The position numbers and the translations under genes are program-made. 64,000 bases of DNA from contig NZ_QYCP01000085.1 in NCBI RefSeq assembly GCF_025506275.1, positions 1 through 64,000 of the forward strand, written 5' to 3'. Below are positions 43,541 to 51,819 of the stretch, in pieces. Source of the DNA: Brevibacterium permense. GTDB lineage: Bacteria; Actinomycetota; Actinomycetes; Actinomycetales; Brevibacteriaceae. Under the pieces are notes generated by a model, which worked only from the letters and a program-made list of their open reading frames with translations, was not told where the DNA came from and made no database searches. Numbering within the stretch: position 1 is the first letter of the stretch; every line of letters starts with the position of its first letter.

Positions 43541-44372
43541 CGCCGATCAGCTGCGCGGCGCCCGGCAGCGGGAGGACTCCCGTCACCGAGGCGACGATGA
43601 GTCCGATGGTCACGAGCGGAGTAAGGATCCGCAGGAGGCTCTGCCCTGTCTCGTCCGTGTGATCCTGGAGCGCAGTCGCGGTCGCGTTCGAATTGAGTCC
43701 GCTGGATTCGAGTACGTCGTGACGTTGGTCGACGGTCAGCAGGATCGCGGTGACGAGTCCTGTAACGATTCCCGGCAGCAGTCGGATGCGCACCCGCCAG
43801 GAGTCGGTGGCCCAGCCGCGGGCCTGTCTGGCTTCGATGATATGTCGGGTGCGTGCGCCGATCATTGGGATGAGACCGATGGCAGAGGCGCACATATAGG
43901 CGACTGCCGAGGGCAGCCGAAGTCGACGCAGACCGTCGAAGAGGCGGGCGGAGTCGGCACCCGGACCGAACAGCGCGCACAGCCCGATCAAGGCGCTCAC
44001 CCGCAGCCAGATCTGGACGGCGATGCTCAGTCCTTCGACGCTGAGGCGAGCGGGTCCGACCTGCCAGAGCACATGCACATCGGTTCCGGGGTAGAACAGC
44101 CCCTGCACGACGATGAGCACAACCAGAGTCGGTAGGCACAGGAGACCTACTGTCATCACCCATGCCCGCAGTCGCACGACGTGTGAGAGTGTCACGGTCA
44201 CGACCGTGCCGGTCAGGATGATGACCGGCACGATCGGCGAGGGGATTCCGAAGACGAGCAGCAGGCTGCAGGCCAGGATGATCAATTCTGTGGCAGGGTG
44301 CAGACGACGCTTCGGGCGGTGAGACTCAGCCGCGTCAACAGCGGTGTGCGTGTCGGAAGAGGCGGGACTCAT
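43533..44372 (-). CDS. ECF transporter T component (CbiQ/EcfT family)
   Basis: A 279-residue membrane scaffold with about five to six helices. The cytoplasmic coupling motifs are ARQARGW and the preceding Arg-rich helix (ARTRHIIEARQARGW), which contact the ATPase. It starts in a 4-nt overlap with the S gene and ends 8 nt inside the ATPase frame. It links substrate binding in the S component to ATP hydrolysis. Confidence 0.9.
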   Translation of the reverse strand: MSPASSDTHTAVDAAESHRPKRRLHPATELIILACSLLLVFGIPSPIVPVIILTGTVVTVTLSHVVRLRAWVMTVGLLCLPTLVVLIVVQGLFYPGTDVHVLWQVGPARLSVEGLSIAVQIWLRVSALIGLCALFGPGADSARLFDGLRRLRLPSAVAYMCASAIGLIPMIGARTRHIIEARQARGWATDSWRVRIRLLPGIVTGLVTAILLTVDQRHDVLESSGLNSNATATALQDHTDETGQSLLRILTPLVTIGLIVASVTGVLPLPGAAQLIGGA

Positions 44373-45247
44373 TCCGCCGGCTGTGCCGATTCGGCCTGAT
44401 TGTTTAGATCAGGGCCGTCGGTCTTCTTCGTCCGGGGCCGGCTATGGGCGGCGAACTCGTAGCGACCGATGATGCGTTTGGGCAGCGACTGGATCACGAC
44501 ATAGGCGAGGACGAAGATGAGCGCCTTGTCGACGATGTCGGAGACCATGCTCTGAGCGAAGGTGGCGTTGAACATCTCGAGTCCTACCGCTTGGAGGATC
44601 GCGACGACTCCCCCGGTGCCGGCCCCCAGCCCGCCGCCGAAGACATAGGCGGCGACGGGTGCTCCGATGGCGCCGGCGGGAACACCGGCGACGGCGCCGA
44701 CGATGATCGCGGTCCAGGGTGTGCGGAAGACTCCGAGCCTTGCTGCCCAGCCGGCGGCGGCGCCGATGAAGGCGGCACCGGAGCTGAAGGCGATGACGCT
44801 GGGGCTCAGGGTCACGCCCCAGATGAGGTTCGAGATGATTCCCGTGAAGGCACCTGCTGCGGGGCCCGCCAGGACGCCGATGAGCACGGTTCCGATGGAG
44901 TCGAGGTAGAGGGGCACGGGTGTGTAGTTGCCGATGATCTGCCCGATGACGACGTTGAAGGCGATGGCGACCGGGATGAGCGCGAGAACGCTGCGAGGAA
45001 TGAGCGGGAGAGTGCCTGCGGCGAGCAGAATGCCTCCGCCGAGATAGCCGAGCATGACCCACAGAGTGGTGTATCCGAGGTCGAGGCCGAGGTTGGCAGG
45101 CTGGGTGAGGAGTACGGCGACGTAGGTGCCGATGACGATGAGGGCGCCGAGCAGTGTGAGGACGAGGGGAAGAGTGCTGTTGCGGTTTTGTCCGGGACCG
45201 ACCGTAGTGGTCGGCCCCTGCCCAGACTGTCTGGAGTGTGCGGTCAT
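44369..45247 (-). CDS. ECF transporter S component, substrate possibly nucleoside or base
   Basis: A 292-residue membrane protein with about six to eight helices and the S-component pattern IPVAIAFNVVIGQIIGNYTPVPLYLDSIGT and GAFTGIISNLIWG. Its start overlaps the nucleoside hydrolase stop (ATGA). The specificity is not readable from sequence; cotranscription with the hydrolase suggests a nucleoside or nucleobase. The longer frame to 45670 is a shadow of the upstream gene. Confidence 0.88.
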   Translation of the reverse strand: MTAHSRQSGQGPTTTVGPGQNRNSTLPLVLTLLGALIVIGTYVAVLLTQPANLGLDLGYTTLWVMLGYLGGGILLAAGTLPLIPRSVLALIPVAIAFNVVIGQIIGNYTPVPLYLDSIGTVLIGVLAGPAAGAFTGIISNLIWGVTLSPSVIAFSSGAAFIGAAAGWAARLGVFRTPWTAIIVGAVAGVPAGAIGAPVAAYVFGGGLGAGTGGVVAILQAVGLEMFNATFAQSMVSDIVDKALIFVLAYVVIQSLPKRIIGRYEFAAHSRPRTKKTDGPDLNNQAESAQPAE

Positions 45248-46404
45248 GCGGGTGGTCCTTTCATCAGGATAGTGCTGAGGTGGTCGAGGAAGGCAGGAGC
45301 GTCGATGGCGCGGATGATCTCTGCATTCACGGGCCGGCCCCACCGCCCCAGCCAATCGGCGACGGTTTCGCCTCGTGTGAGTGTACCCGTGAGTTCGACA
45401 TCGACAGGTGCCCACAGCGTCGACGCCCATGGCAGGTCCCCCGCAATTCCCCTCACGGGTACCGGGGCGGACGCCTCCCGGGCGTCGGAGTCCGATCCGT
45501 CGGGCTCGGTTCCGGTCGACGCAGTGGTGTGCTGTCGCGCCCAGGACAGGGCACAGGCGAGAACGAACGGGTCGTGGATGTGGGCAAGGTAGCCGAGTCC
45601 ATCGGATTCGTGGAATTCGAAGTAGAAACGGAGCGCCTCGGCCAGTTGTGCGAGGACAGATCGCCAGCACTCATCGGCACGATTGGCAGAGGCTCCGTCG
45701 AGGATGTCGGCGAGACGCTCGGGTGTCATCTCAACGGCTTCGGTCGCTTCGATCGGGGCGATGACCGGGAGGTGGGCCAGTCTCTCCTCCTGATTGGTGC
45801 GGTCGAAAGCGGCGAGCACCTGGGCGGTGGACTCGGGGTCGAAGGTGACGTTCCATTCCGTCGTCGGGTGGGTGTTACCCCGGTAGTTGAACGCTCCACC
45901 CATGATGAAGAGACGATTGAACAGACTCGGCAGATCCGGGTCGATCTCGAGAGCCAGGGCAAGATTCGTGGCTGGACCGATGACGACACCGAGGAGCTGT
46001 CCGGGATGGGCGTGGGCAGCATCGACCCAGGCCTGAGCAGCTGTTACCGAGCTCACCGGCCCGCTCGGGGTCGGCAGCCGCGCATATCCCCGCCCGGTCT
46101 CGCCATGGGTGAGGTCGGCATATTCCATGGCTTCGCCCGTTCCCGTCTCCGATGACTGCGGATCCATCTGCAGGGCCTGCCGTGCCAGCGGAAGACTGTG
46201 GCCGGCGTGGACGGGAATGTCGCTGCGCCCGGCCAGCGACAGCCATCCGCGGGTGTTCTCGACGACTTGTGCGGCGGCGACATTGCCTCCGGATGCGGCG
46301 ATGCCGACAACGTCGACGTCGTCTTGGCAACACAGGTAGGCCAGTGCAATAGCATCGTCGATTCCGGGGTCGCAGTCGAGGAAGAGCGGCAGAGTGGCAG
46401 GCAT
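45244..46404 (-). CDS. Inosine-uridine-preferring nucleoside hydrolase
   Basis: A 386-residue nucleoside hydrolase that splits N-ribosidic bonds to base and ribose. The calcium-binding signature DCDPGIDDA is at 10-18, NVAAAQVVENT and MGGAFNYRGN follow, and the C-terminal HIHDPFVLA supplies the catalytic histidine and Asp. It is about 70 residues longer than the typical 310, mostly a Ser/Thr/Asp-rich insert before the end. CAGAAT lies 6 nt upstream of the ATG. It heads the ECF operon. Confidence 0.92.
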   Translation of the reverse strand: MPATLPLFLDCDPGIDDAIALAYLCCQDDVDVVGIAASGGNVAAAQVVENTRGWLSLAGRSDIPVHAGHSLPLARQALQMDPQSSETGTGEAMEYADLTHGETGRGYARLPTPSGPVSSVTAAQAWVDAAHAHPGQLLGVVIGPATNLALALEIDPDLPSLFNRLFIMGGAFNYRGNTHPTTEWNVTFDPESTAQVLAAFDRTNQEERLAHLPVIAPIEATEAVEMTPERLADILDGASANRADECWRSVLAQLAEALRFYFEFHESDGLGYLAHIHDPFVLACALSWARQHTTASTGTEPDGSDSDAREASAPVPVRGIAGDLPWASTLWAPVDVELTGTLTRGETVADWLGRWGRPVNAEIIRAIDAPAFLDHLSTILMKGPPA

Positions 46405-46431
46405 GGTCCCATTCTGCCGGACCCGGCTGTG

Positions 46432-46890
46432 TCACCACCGTCGGATGCGGGCCCAGTTTCCGCAGGCTTGAGTGGATCCCCGTCTCACAAGTCGACAGCA
46501 GAGGTAGAGCTTCGTCGAGGGAGGTTCGTCGATTCCGAACCTTTCTCTCATGTCGATGGCTTCCTCACTGCCGAAGGGAGTGCCGATGAGCTCGCCGAAC
46601 GGCATGCTGGTGATCCACGGTTTGGCGGCGAAGGTGAAGGCGTTGAGGAACATTTCACAGTCACAGCAGCAGGCACCCATGCTGCTCAGCCGCGCGAGCA
46701 GTGCCGTGGCGCGTGGAGCCGTACGGTCGCGGAAGCCTTCCGCGAACCTGTGGGTGCCGTTGCAGCCGTATTCGCCGAGTTGTCGGAACACGTAGCAGGC
46801 CAGGCATTCGCCGGGGCGCGGGGCGAAGACACGGGCGGTCTCCTCGTCGATGATCGTTCTGACGTCGTTGTCAATGGTGTTCTTGTCCAT
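46432..46890 (-). CDS. DUF2695 protein, cysteine-rich
   Basis: A 152-residue protein with a DUF2695-like core: YGCNGTHRFAEGF and MGACCCDCEMFLNAF. It has at least nine cysteines (CLACY, CCCDC, LCCRL, ACG), so zinc or cluster binding is likely. The ATG at 46888-46890 was preferred over the GTG two codons earlier. It lies 27 nt upstream of the nucleoside hydrolase on the same strand and may be the first gene of that operon. Function unknown. Confidence 0.78.
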   Translation of the reverse strand: MDKNTIDNDVRTIIDEETARVFAPRPGECLACYVFRQLGEYGCNGTHRFAEGFRDRTAPRATALLARLSSMGACCCDCEMFLNAFTFAAKPWITSMPFGELIGTPFGSEEAIDMRERFGIDEPPSTKLYLCCRLVRRGSTQACGNWARIRRW

Positions 46891-47008
46891 GGCCACACGG
46901 TTCCAGACGGCACTGACACGAAAAGCGGTCGATTGACTGAATTCCCCGATTTCCGTCCTATTTTCTCAGGTCGCGCCGGTGGAAGTCTTTCACCTTAGAA
47001 TCGTGCCC

Positions 47009-47911
47009 ATGAGTATTCTCGTCATCGGTGAGGCCCTCATCGACATCGTCAGCACGCCGGGGAGTCCGGACCGCTACGCACCGGGTGGAGCTCCAGCCAA
47101 TGTCGCTCTCGGGCTGGGCCGCCTCGGCGACGACGTCGAGTTCCTCACCGATGTCGGCGATGATTTCCACGGCGGGTTCCTTCTCGCTCATCTTCAGGAG
47201 TCTCAGGTCGCCGTGCTCGCTTCACCACGTGGCGCCACGTCGACAGCGCTGGCTCGCCTCGCCGATGATGGCTCGGCCGAGTACGAGTTCCACTTGCGGT
47301 GGGATCCTGACTCTTCCCTGCTCAAGGAGGCGTCTCACTCTGTAGTTCATGTCGGTTCGATTGCGGCATTTCTCTCACCGGGCGCCGCCGTCATCGATGA
47401 TGTTCTCGCCTCTGTGACAGGCGTTTCCGACACGCATCTTCGTCCGCTCATCTCCTTCGATCCGAATATCCGACCGTCGATCATCGGCGCCCGCGAGGAT
47501 GCGCTGCCACGGTTCGAGGAGTTGGCGAGTCGAGTCGATGTTCTCAAACTCAGCGATATCGATGCGGACTGGCTCTATCCCGATCTCGACGAGTCCGCAC
47601 AGGTCAACCGTCTTCTCAGCCTCGGGGCCAATCTGGTCGCCATGACTCGCGGTGGTGAGGGTGCGATCGTGGCGACCGCCTCGGCGCGGGCATCGGTGAC
47701 CTCGAAGAAGGTGGAAGTCAAAGACACGATCGGGGCCGGGGATACGTTCATGGTCTCGCTCATCCACGACCTGAATGCACAGGAGAACGCTGTGTCCGGT
47801 CTCAGCACGGCAGAACTCACAGCCCTGGGAGATCGTGCATCGGCGCTTGCGGCGATCACGGTCAGCCGTGAGGGTGCGGATCTGCCGTGGGCCGCGGATC
47901 TCACGAACTGA
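47009..47911 (+). CDS. PfkB family sugar kinase (fructokinase-like)
   Basis: A 300-residue ribokinase-fold kinase. GEALIDIV at the start, PGGAPANVALGLGRLG (substrate lid) and the C-terminal DTIGAGDTFM (catalytic aspartate and anion hole) are PfkB signatures; the N-terminal pattern is closest to fructokinases. It phosphorylates a sugar with ATP. TAGAAT at 46996-47001 lies 7 nt before the ATG, a leaderless start. It overlaps the convergent AHSA1 gene by 11 nt. Confidence 0.93.
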   Translation: MSILVIGEALIDIVSTPGSPDRYAPGGAPANVALGLGRLGDDVEFLTDVGDDFHGGFLLAHLQESQVAVLASPRGATSTALARLADDGSAEYEFHLRWDPDSSLLKEASHSVVHVGSIAAFLSPGAAVIDDVLASVTGVSDTHLRPLISFDPNIRPSIIGAREDALPRFEELASRVDVLKLSDIDADWLYPDLDESAQVNRLLSLGANLVAMTRGGEGAIVATASARASVTSKKVEVKDTIGAGDTFMVSLIHDLNAQENAVSGLSTAELTALGDRASALAAITVSREGADLPWAADLTN

Positions 47912-48371
47912 GGAATTCGCCGAGCTGTCGCAGGCAGATGTCGTGGCCGTTGCGGTGTCCGTCGATCATTCCCTGACCGACGAAGGACACGACCTGGTCG
48001 ACGAGGCCGACCCGGGTGCCTGTCGGGACAGCGGTCAGGGTCCAGGGGATGATGGCCGTCGAGAGGATCTCATCGTCTTTGGTGAGAGTCTCAGTTGTGA
48101 CGATGTGACATCCCGGCTCAAGTGAGCAGTACTGCCCGGTGGAGACGAACTCGAGTTCTCCCGGTGACCCACAGCGGGCACGGATCGCACCGCCCGGGCG
48201 GAATTCGTCGATGTCGCACACCATCTCCTCTCCTTCGGGGACTCCCCACTGCACGCGCTGATCCGTATCGGCGAAGGCGTTCCACACCTTCGAGACCGGA
48301 TGCTCGAAATCAGCGCTGAGGCTGATCGTCGCGGTCACCGGCGCCAGCTGGTCGGATGCTGCCTCACTCAC
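47901..48371 (-). CDS. AHSA1/SRPBCC domain protein
   Basis: A 156-residue helix-grip protein of the AHSA1 (Aha1-like) family: SLSADFEHPVSKVWNAFADTDQRVQWGVPEG and the C-terminal long helix GMIDGHRNGHDICLRQLGEFL. The GTG start at 48369-48371 overlaps the end of the VOC gene by 8 nt, so both are translated from one mRNA. Such pairs often sit with HxlR or ArsR regulators, as here. Ligand unknown. Confidence 0.85.
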   Translation of the reverse strand: MSEAASDQLAPVTATISLSADFEHPVSKVWNAFADTDQRVQWGVPEGEEMVCDIDEFRPGGAIRARCGSPGELEFVSTGQYCSLEPGCHIVTTETLTKDDEILSTAIIPWTLTAVPTGTRVGLVDQVVSFVGQGMIDGHRNGHDICLRQLGEFLSS

Positions 48372-48696
48372 CGAAGAACACCACCTGGTTTCCGTCCGGA
48401 TCGGTGACCGGCAGGATGCGCTGTCCGCCCCCTGGGGACGGTTCGTCGTGGTCGATTCCGGCCGCTCGCAGATGCTCGGCCATCTTATCGAGGTCGTCCA
48501 CGTCGAGAACCACGTTGGAGTGTCCGGCTCGCTGCGGGTCCTCCCAGATCTGGATTCCGAACCTCTCGTCGAAGAGCCATTGGGCCAGCCCCGCCATCGG
48601 CTTGCTGTCCGGCTGTCTTTCGAAGAGTCCGGAATACCATTCGGTCGCTTCCTTCTCGCCGGTGACAACGATATTGGCCATGAGTCCTGTGATCAT
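48364..48696 (-). CDS. VOC family protein (glyoxalase-like)
   Basis: A 110-residue VOC protein: MANIVVTGEKEATEWYSGLF at the N-terminus and LPVTDPDGNQVVFFGE at the C-terminus. The start at 48694-48696 has AAGGGG about 7 nt upstream; an ATG at 48738 lies inside a conserved upstream element and is less likely. That element (48728-48753) is also found before the HxlR gene. It is cotranscribed with the AHSA1 gene. Confidence 0.85.
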   Translation of the reverse strand: MITGLMANIVVTGEKEATEWYSGLFERQPDSKPMAGLAQWLFDERFGIQIWEDPQRAGHSNVVLDVDDLDKMAEHLRAAGIDHDEPSPGGGQRILPVTDPDGNQVVFFGE

Positions 48697-48727
48697 GATC
48701 GCCCCTTCGGGATCAATCTTGAGATTG

Positions 48728-48753
48728 AGTGCTTGCATTCTGCAACCACTTAT
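48728..48753 (-). promoter_or_regulatory. Candidate HxlR operator, copy 1
   Basis: This 26-bp element upstream of the VOC-AHSA1 operon matches 22 of 26 bases of the element before the hxlR-type gene (50184-50209). It includes the inverted repeat TTGCAGAATGCAA on the - strand. Confidence 0.6.
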
Positions 48754-48769
48754 TCCATGGAAGCACACA

Positions 48770-49186
48770 TCAGCCCCGGGAACAAGAGCGATGCTCAGCC
48801 CAGCCCCCGAACGGCGCCAACGCAAACCGGCCCCATGCGAGGAACGCAAACACCAGCAGGTACGCGGCATCCCCCGCCATCAGGCCCCATTCGCTGCGCC
48901 GAAATCGGGTCGTCGCCGCCCCTGCCATCACCATGAGTCCACACGCCGCGATCGGCGAGAGAACCGGAAGGATTCCCGCCAGCGGCGGCACGATCAGTCC
49001 GATCACACCAAGGAGCTTGATGGTTCCGATGGCTTTGATATGCCCCGGACTGAAATCGTCCACCCAGTGCTGACTGTGAGCCAGCGCCCGATACTTCTCC
49101 TTGGACAGGATCACCTGCGAGGCTCCGCCGATGCCGAAAGCCACTGCCATTGCTGCGGCGACGACCCATAGTACGATGTCCATCAT
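48770..49186 (-). CDS. DoxX-like membrane protein
   Basis: A 138-residue protein with four predicted membrane helices, DoxX-like: GIGGASQVILSKEKYRAL, HIKAIGTIKLLGVIGLIVPPL and MVMAGAATTRFRR. GGGGG before the ATG may serve as ribosome binding site. DoxX genes are often found beside SigJ-type ECF sigma factors, and a relic of such a gene starts 30 bp away on the other strand. Function unknown. Confidence 0.85.
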   Translation of the reverse strand: MMDIVLWVVAAAMAVAFGIGGASQVILSKEKYRALAHSQHWVDDFSPGHIKAIGTIKLLGVIGLIVPPLAGILPVLSPIAACGLMVMAGAATTRFRRSEWGLMAGDAAYLLVFAFLAWGRFALAPFGGWAEHRSCSRG

Positions 49187-49215
49187 TGCAATTCCCCCTT
49201 TGCCGAAGGAGCCCG

Positions 49216-49677
49216 GTGCCGTTTGCCGAAATCGCGGCCGTCATCGGATCCTCGGAAGCCGCCGCGAAGATGGCCGCCAGTCGGGCCCGGCGCAAGGTCA
49301 AGGACACACCACGACCGTCCGGAGAACTCTCACAGCGTCGTGCTGTCGTCGACGCATTCCTCACTGCAGCAAGGCATGGAGACTTCGACGCTCTGCTGCA
49401 CATTCTCGCCCCGGGCCTGGCGTGGCACCGCAGCAACGCCCGCGGCCACATGTTCCGGATCGGTGCGAACGAGGCGCTCGCAGCGATTCGGACAGGATCG
49501 AAGTTCGTAAGGTCAACGTCGACGGCGAGCCGGGTCTGCTCGTTCTGACCGCAAGCGGTCACTGTTTGGGGACTCATGGCACGCATCGTGGCAGACGGCA
49601 GGATGGTCGGCATCATCTCGATCACCTCCAGGAAGCTGCTGGAGCGACTGAGACTGCCTGGGCAGCAGCCCCGCCCG
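49216..49677 (+). pseudogene. Frameshifted C-terminal relic of a SigJ-type ECF sigma factor
   Basis: VPFAEIAAVIGSSEAAAKMAASRARRKV is the sigma region 4 helix-turn-helix of SigJ-like factors. After AVVDAFLTAARHGDFDALLHILAP (start of the SnoaL-like extension) the frame shifts near 49495 to give RKVNVDGEPGLLVLTASG, and shifts back near 49565 to give MARIVADGRMVGIISITSRKLLERL, the family's C-terminal strand and helix. Sigma region 2 is absent. The gene is therefore truncated and carries two frameshifts. Confidence 0.75.
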
Positions 49678-49679
49678 AA

Positions 49680-50171
49680 TCAGTTTCCGGAGATCTCCGC
49701 CTCGTAGGCGGCCTGCAGTCGCTCCGAGGAACGCGGTCCGTCAGAATTCGGTCGCGGCACCCCGAGGTGGGTCTCCCGAAGCTCATCCATGAGACCTGCG
49801 ACGAGTTGGGGGTCATCGGCCATGATTCTGGACCGGATCGTCAGCTCCGGTGAGGTCTCCCGGTGGGTCATTCCCCACGTTCCGAGGGCGACCATGACCG
49901 GCAGTGTCTGGATTCCAGCCTCGGTGAGGGAGTATTCGGCTCGCTGCCCGCGTGCGGCTTCCGCCTTTGTCAGCAGCCCTTCGTCGATGAGCTTCCTCAG
50001 ACGACTGGCGAGCATGTTCGAGACTATGCCCTCATTATTGCGGGTGAGCAGCTCGCGGAAGTGCCGACGATTGCCGAAGATGATGTCGCGCAGGACAATG
50101 AGCGACCAACTGTCGCCGAGGACCTCGACGGCGGCATTGATCGCACATCCTGAACGCGGCTGTGCAGGCAT
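49680..50171 (-). CDS. HxlR family transcriptional regulator
   Basis: A 163-residue winged-helix regulator. SGCAINAAVEVLGDSWSLIVLRDIIFGNRRHFRELL has the conserved HxlR cysteine near the N-terminus (C9), which in redox-type members is the sensor. The DNA-binding helices run about 33-90. GGAGG precedes the ATG. The 26-bp element 50184-50209 lies just upstream and recurs before the VOC-AHSA1 operon, which suggests autoregulation and control of that operon. It is divergent from a RibD-like reductase. Confidence 0.92.
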   Translation of the reverse strand: MPAQPRSGCAINAAVEVLGDSWSLIVLRDIIFGNRRHFRELLTRNNEGIVSNMLASRLRKLIDEGLLTKAEAARGQRAEYSLTEAGIQTLPVMVALGTWGMTHRETSPELTIRSRIMADDPQLVAGLMDELRETHLGVPRPNSDGPRSSERLQAAYEAEISGN

Positions 50172-50183
50172 CGCCCCACCTCC

Positions 50184-50209
50184 AGTGATTGCATTCTGAA
50201 ACTACTTAA
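50184..50209 (-). promoter_or_regulatory. Candidate HxlR operator, copy 2
   Basis: This element lies 13 nt before the HxlR start and is 22/26 identical to 48728-48753. Both share CAGAATGCAA on the - strand. It could also affect the divergent gene at 50292. Confidence 0.6.
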
Positions 50210-50291
50210 TCTTACACTGGGTCCACTTCCCCGGAACCGACGCCATCCGTCGGACTGAAGACATCACCCGAACCATCACGTTGGAGTGCAA

Positions 50292-50930
50292 ATGGCCAAA
50301 GCGTGTGTCAACAGCCTCTTCGTCTCCCTCGACGGATTCGCTGCCGGCGAGTTCGTCACCTTCGATCAGCCGATCGGCGAAGCCCAAGCGCTGTTCTCCT
50401 ACTTCGACGGCCGCGGCATCGAGGGAGTGGACAAAGTCGACGCCCCGGTGACCGCTGACCGCGCTCTGTTCGCCATGTGGGGGCAGGGCATCGGAGCCGA
50501 GATCATGGGCCGGAAGAAGTTCGGTCCCCAGACGGGGCCCTGGCCTGACGACGGCTGGCGTGGCTGGTGGGGTGAGGAGCCGCCGTTCAAGACCCCGTGC
50601 TTCGTTCTCACTCATCATCCGCGGGAGCCGATGGAGTTCGACAACGGCACGAGTTTCCACTTCATCGACGCGTCGCCCGCGGAGGCACTCGCCGAAGCGA
50701 ACGCTGCCGCTGGCGGCGGCAATGTCCGCATCGGCGGCGGTCCTTCGACGGTCAGACAGTTCCTTGCGGACGGCCTCGTCGACTTCATGCACCTCGTCAT
50801 CGTCCCGGTCACCCTCGGCCGCGGGGTCTGGCTCTGGGAAGGGCTCGAGGGATTGGAGCGGGACTTCACGATCGAGAGCCTCACCACGGCCAGCGGTCTG
50901 ACCCATCAGCTGTGGAACAGACGAGGCTGA
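50292..50930 (+). CDS. RibD C-terminal/dihydrofolate reductase-like protein
   Basis: A 212-residue protein of the bacterial DHFR-like RibD_C fold. SLFVSLDGFAAG is the first strand, GRKKFGPQTGPWP binds the cofactor, and IGGGPSTVRQFLADGLVDFMHLVIVPVTLGRG is the hallmark C-terminal segment. It probably is an NADPH-dependent reductase of unknown substrate. The ATG at 50292 has GGAG 6-7 nt upstream. It is divergent from the HxlR gene and ends in a strong terminator. Confidence 0.9.
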   Translation: MAKACVNSLFVSLDGFAAGEFVTFDQPIGEAQALFSYFDGRGIEGVDKVDAPVTADRALFAMWGQGIGAEIMGRKKFGPQTGPWPDDGWRGWWGEEPPFKTPCFVLTHHPREPMEFDNGTSFHFIDASPAEALAEANAAAGGGNVRIGGGPSTVRQFLADGLVDFMHLVIVPVTLGRGVWLWEGLEGLERDFTIESLTTASGLTHQLWNRRG

Positions 50931-50966
50931 ACCGCAGCGGCGACTCGAACCGGACTTGTCGGAACG

Positions 50967-51010
50967 CCCGATGGCCTGTGGTCTCCGAACGGAGACCACA
51001 GGCCATCGGG
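50967..51010. terminator. Strong bidirectional terminator
   Basis: A perfect 20-bp inverted repeat (50967-50986 and 50991-51010) with a GAAC tetraloop between two convergent genes. It is the longest perfect stem seen in the window. Confidence 0.93.
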
Positions 51011-51044
51011 TAGAGACGGGACAGCTCCCGCATGGATTGTCAGG

Positions 51045-51731
51045 TCACTTGATCGCCTCGGCGATGGGCGTCTGCCCGTCGTAGAAGTTCACAGTCTCGC
51101 GCACCGCTGCGGACTCTGCGATGACGTGTGTGATGACATCGGCGACGAGTTCGCGGGAGGTCACCCGCACCTCGTCTGCCGGGCGTTCACCATCGAGATC
51201 GCCGGCCGCATCGGCGATGAGGACCTTGCCGCTGGAGGGCTCGAGGGTCAGACCGCCGGGTCCGAGAATCGTGAAGTCGAGGTCGCTGGCGCGCAGGTGC
51301 TCGTCTGCACCGGCCTTGGCCTCGACGTAGGGGTAGAACGAGCTCTCCGGGTCGACGCGATCGCGGTCGACGCTCGCACTGGCGTAGGAGACCATGACGA
51401 AGCGCTTGACGCCCGCCTGCCCGGCGGCGTCGATCGAGCGTTGGGCGGCTTCGAGATCGACGGCCTTGGTCCGAGCCGGGTTGCCGCCGCCGGCGCCGGC
51501 GGAGAAGACGACAGCCTGGGCTCCGGAGAACAGATCGGCGAGCGCCTGAGTGTCGGCGGTTTCGATGTCGAGGACGACCGGGTTCGCCTCAGCGGCTTCG
51601 ACATCTGATGACTGGTCGGGGTTGCGGATCACCGAATCGACGGCGAAGCCTGCGGCCTTGAGCTTGGGCGCGGCCAGAAGTGCGATCTTTCCATGGCCGC
51701 CGAGAATGACGACACGAGCTGAATCAGACAT
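51045..51731 (-). CDS. NAD(P)-binding atypical SDR (NmrA/YwnB-like)
   Basis: A 228-residue Rossmann protein. VVILGGHGKIALLAAPKL is the dinucleotide site, VVFSAGAGGG follows strand 4, and FVMVSYASA replaces the classical YxxxK site, as in atypical SDRs. Such proteins act as reductases or redox sensors. GGAGG lies 5 nt before the ATG. The gene is flanked by the strong terminator on its 3' side. Confidence 0.9.
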   Translation of the reverse strand: MSDSARVVILGGHGKIALLAAPKLKAAGFAVDSVIRNPDQSSDVEAAEANPVVLDIETADTQALADLFSGAQAVVFSAGAGGGNPARTKAVDLEAAQRSIDAAGQAGVKRFVMVSYASASVDRDRVDPESSFYPYVEAKAGADEHLRASDLDFTILGPGGLTLEPSSGKVLIADAAGDLDGERPADEVRVTSRELVADVITHVIAESAAVRETVNFYDGQTPIAEAIK

Positions 51732-51819
51732 ATCTACCTCCGTTGTCGGTGATGCTTGACATTCGGTACAGCGATGCCACTTGCGCGATTATTCCCAGTC
51801 CGACGGTATTATGAGGACC

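Noticed and set aside
44444-45592. 382-codon + strand frame opposite the ECF S component
   Set aside because: An acidic, domain-free translation that arises from the reverse complement of hydrophobic codons. The - strand gene has family motifs and overlapping neighbours.
42125-46404. Cobalt or nickel specificity of the ECF transporter
   Set aside because: The T subunit belongs to the CbiQ family, but CbiM/CbiN-type proteins and a metal-binding N-terminus on the S subunit are absent, and the neighbour is a nucleoside hydrolase.
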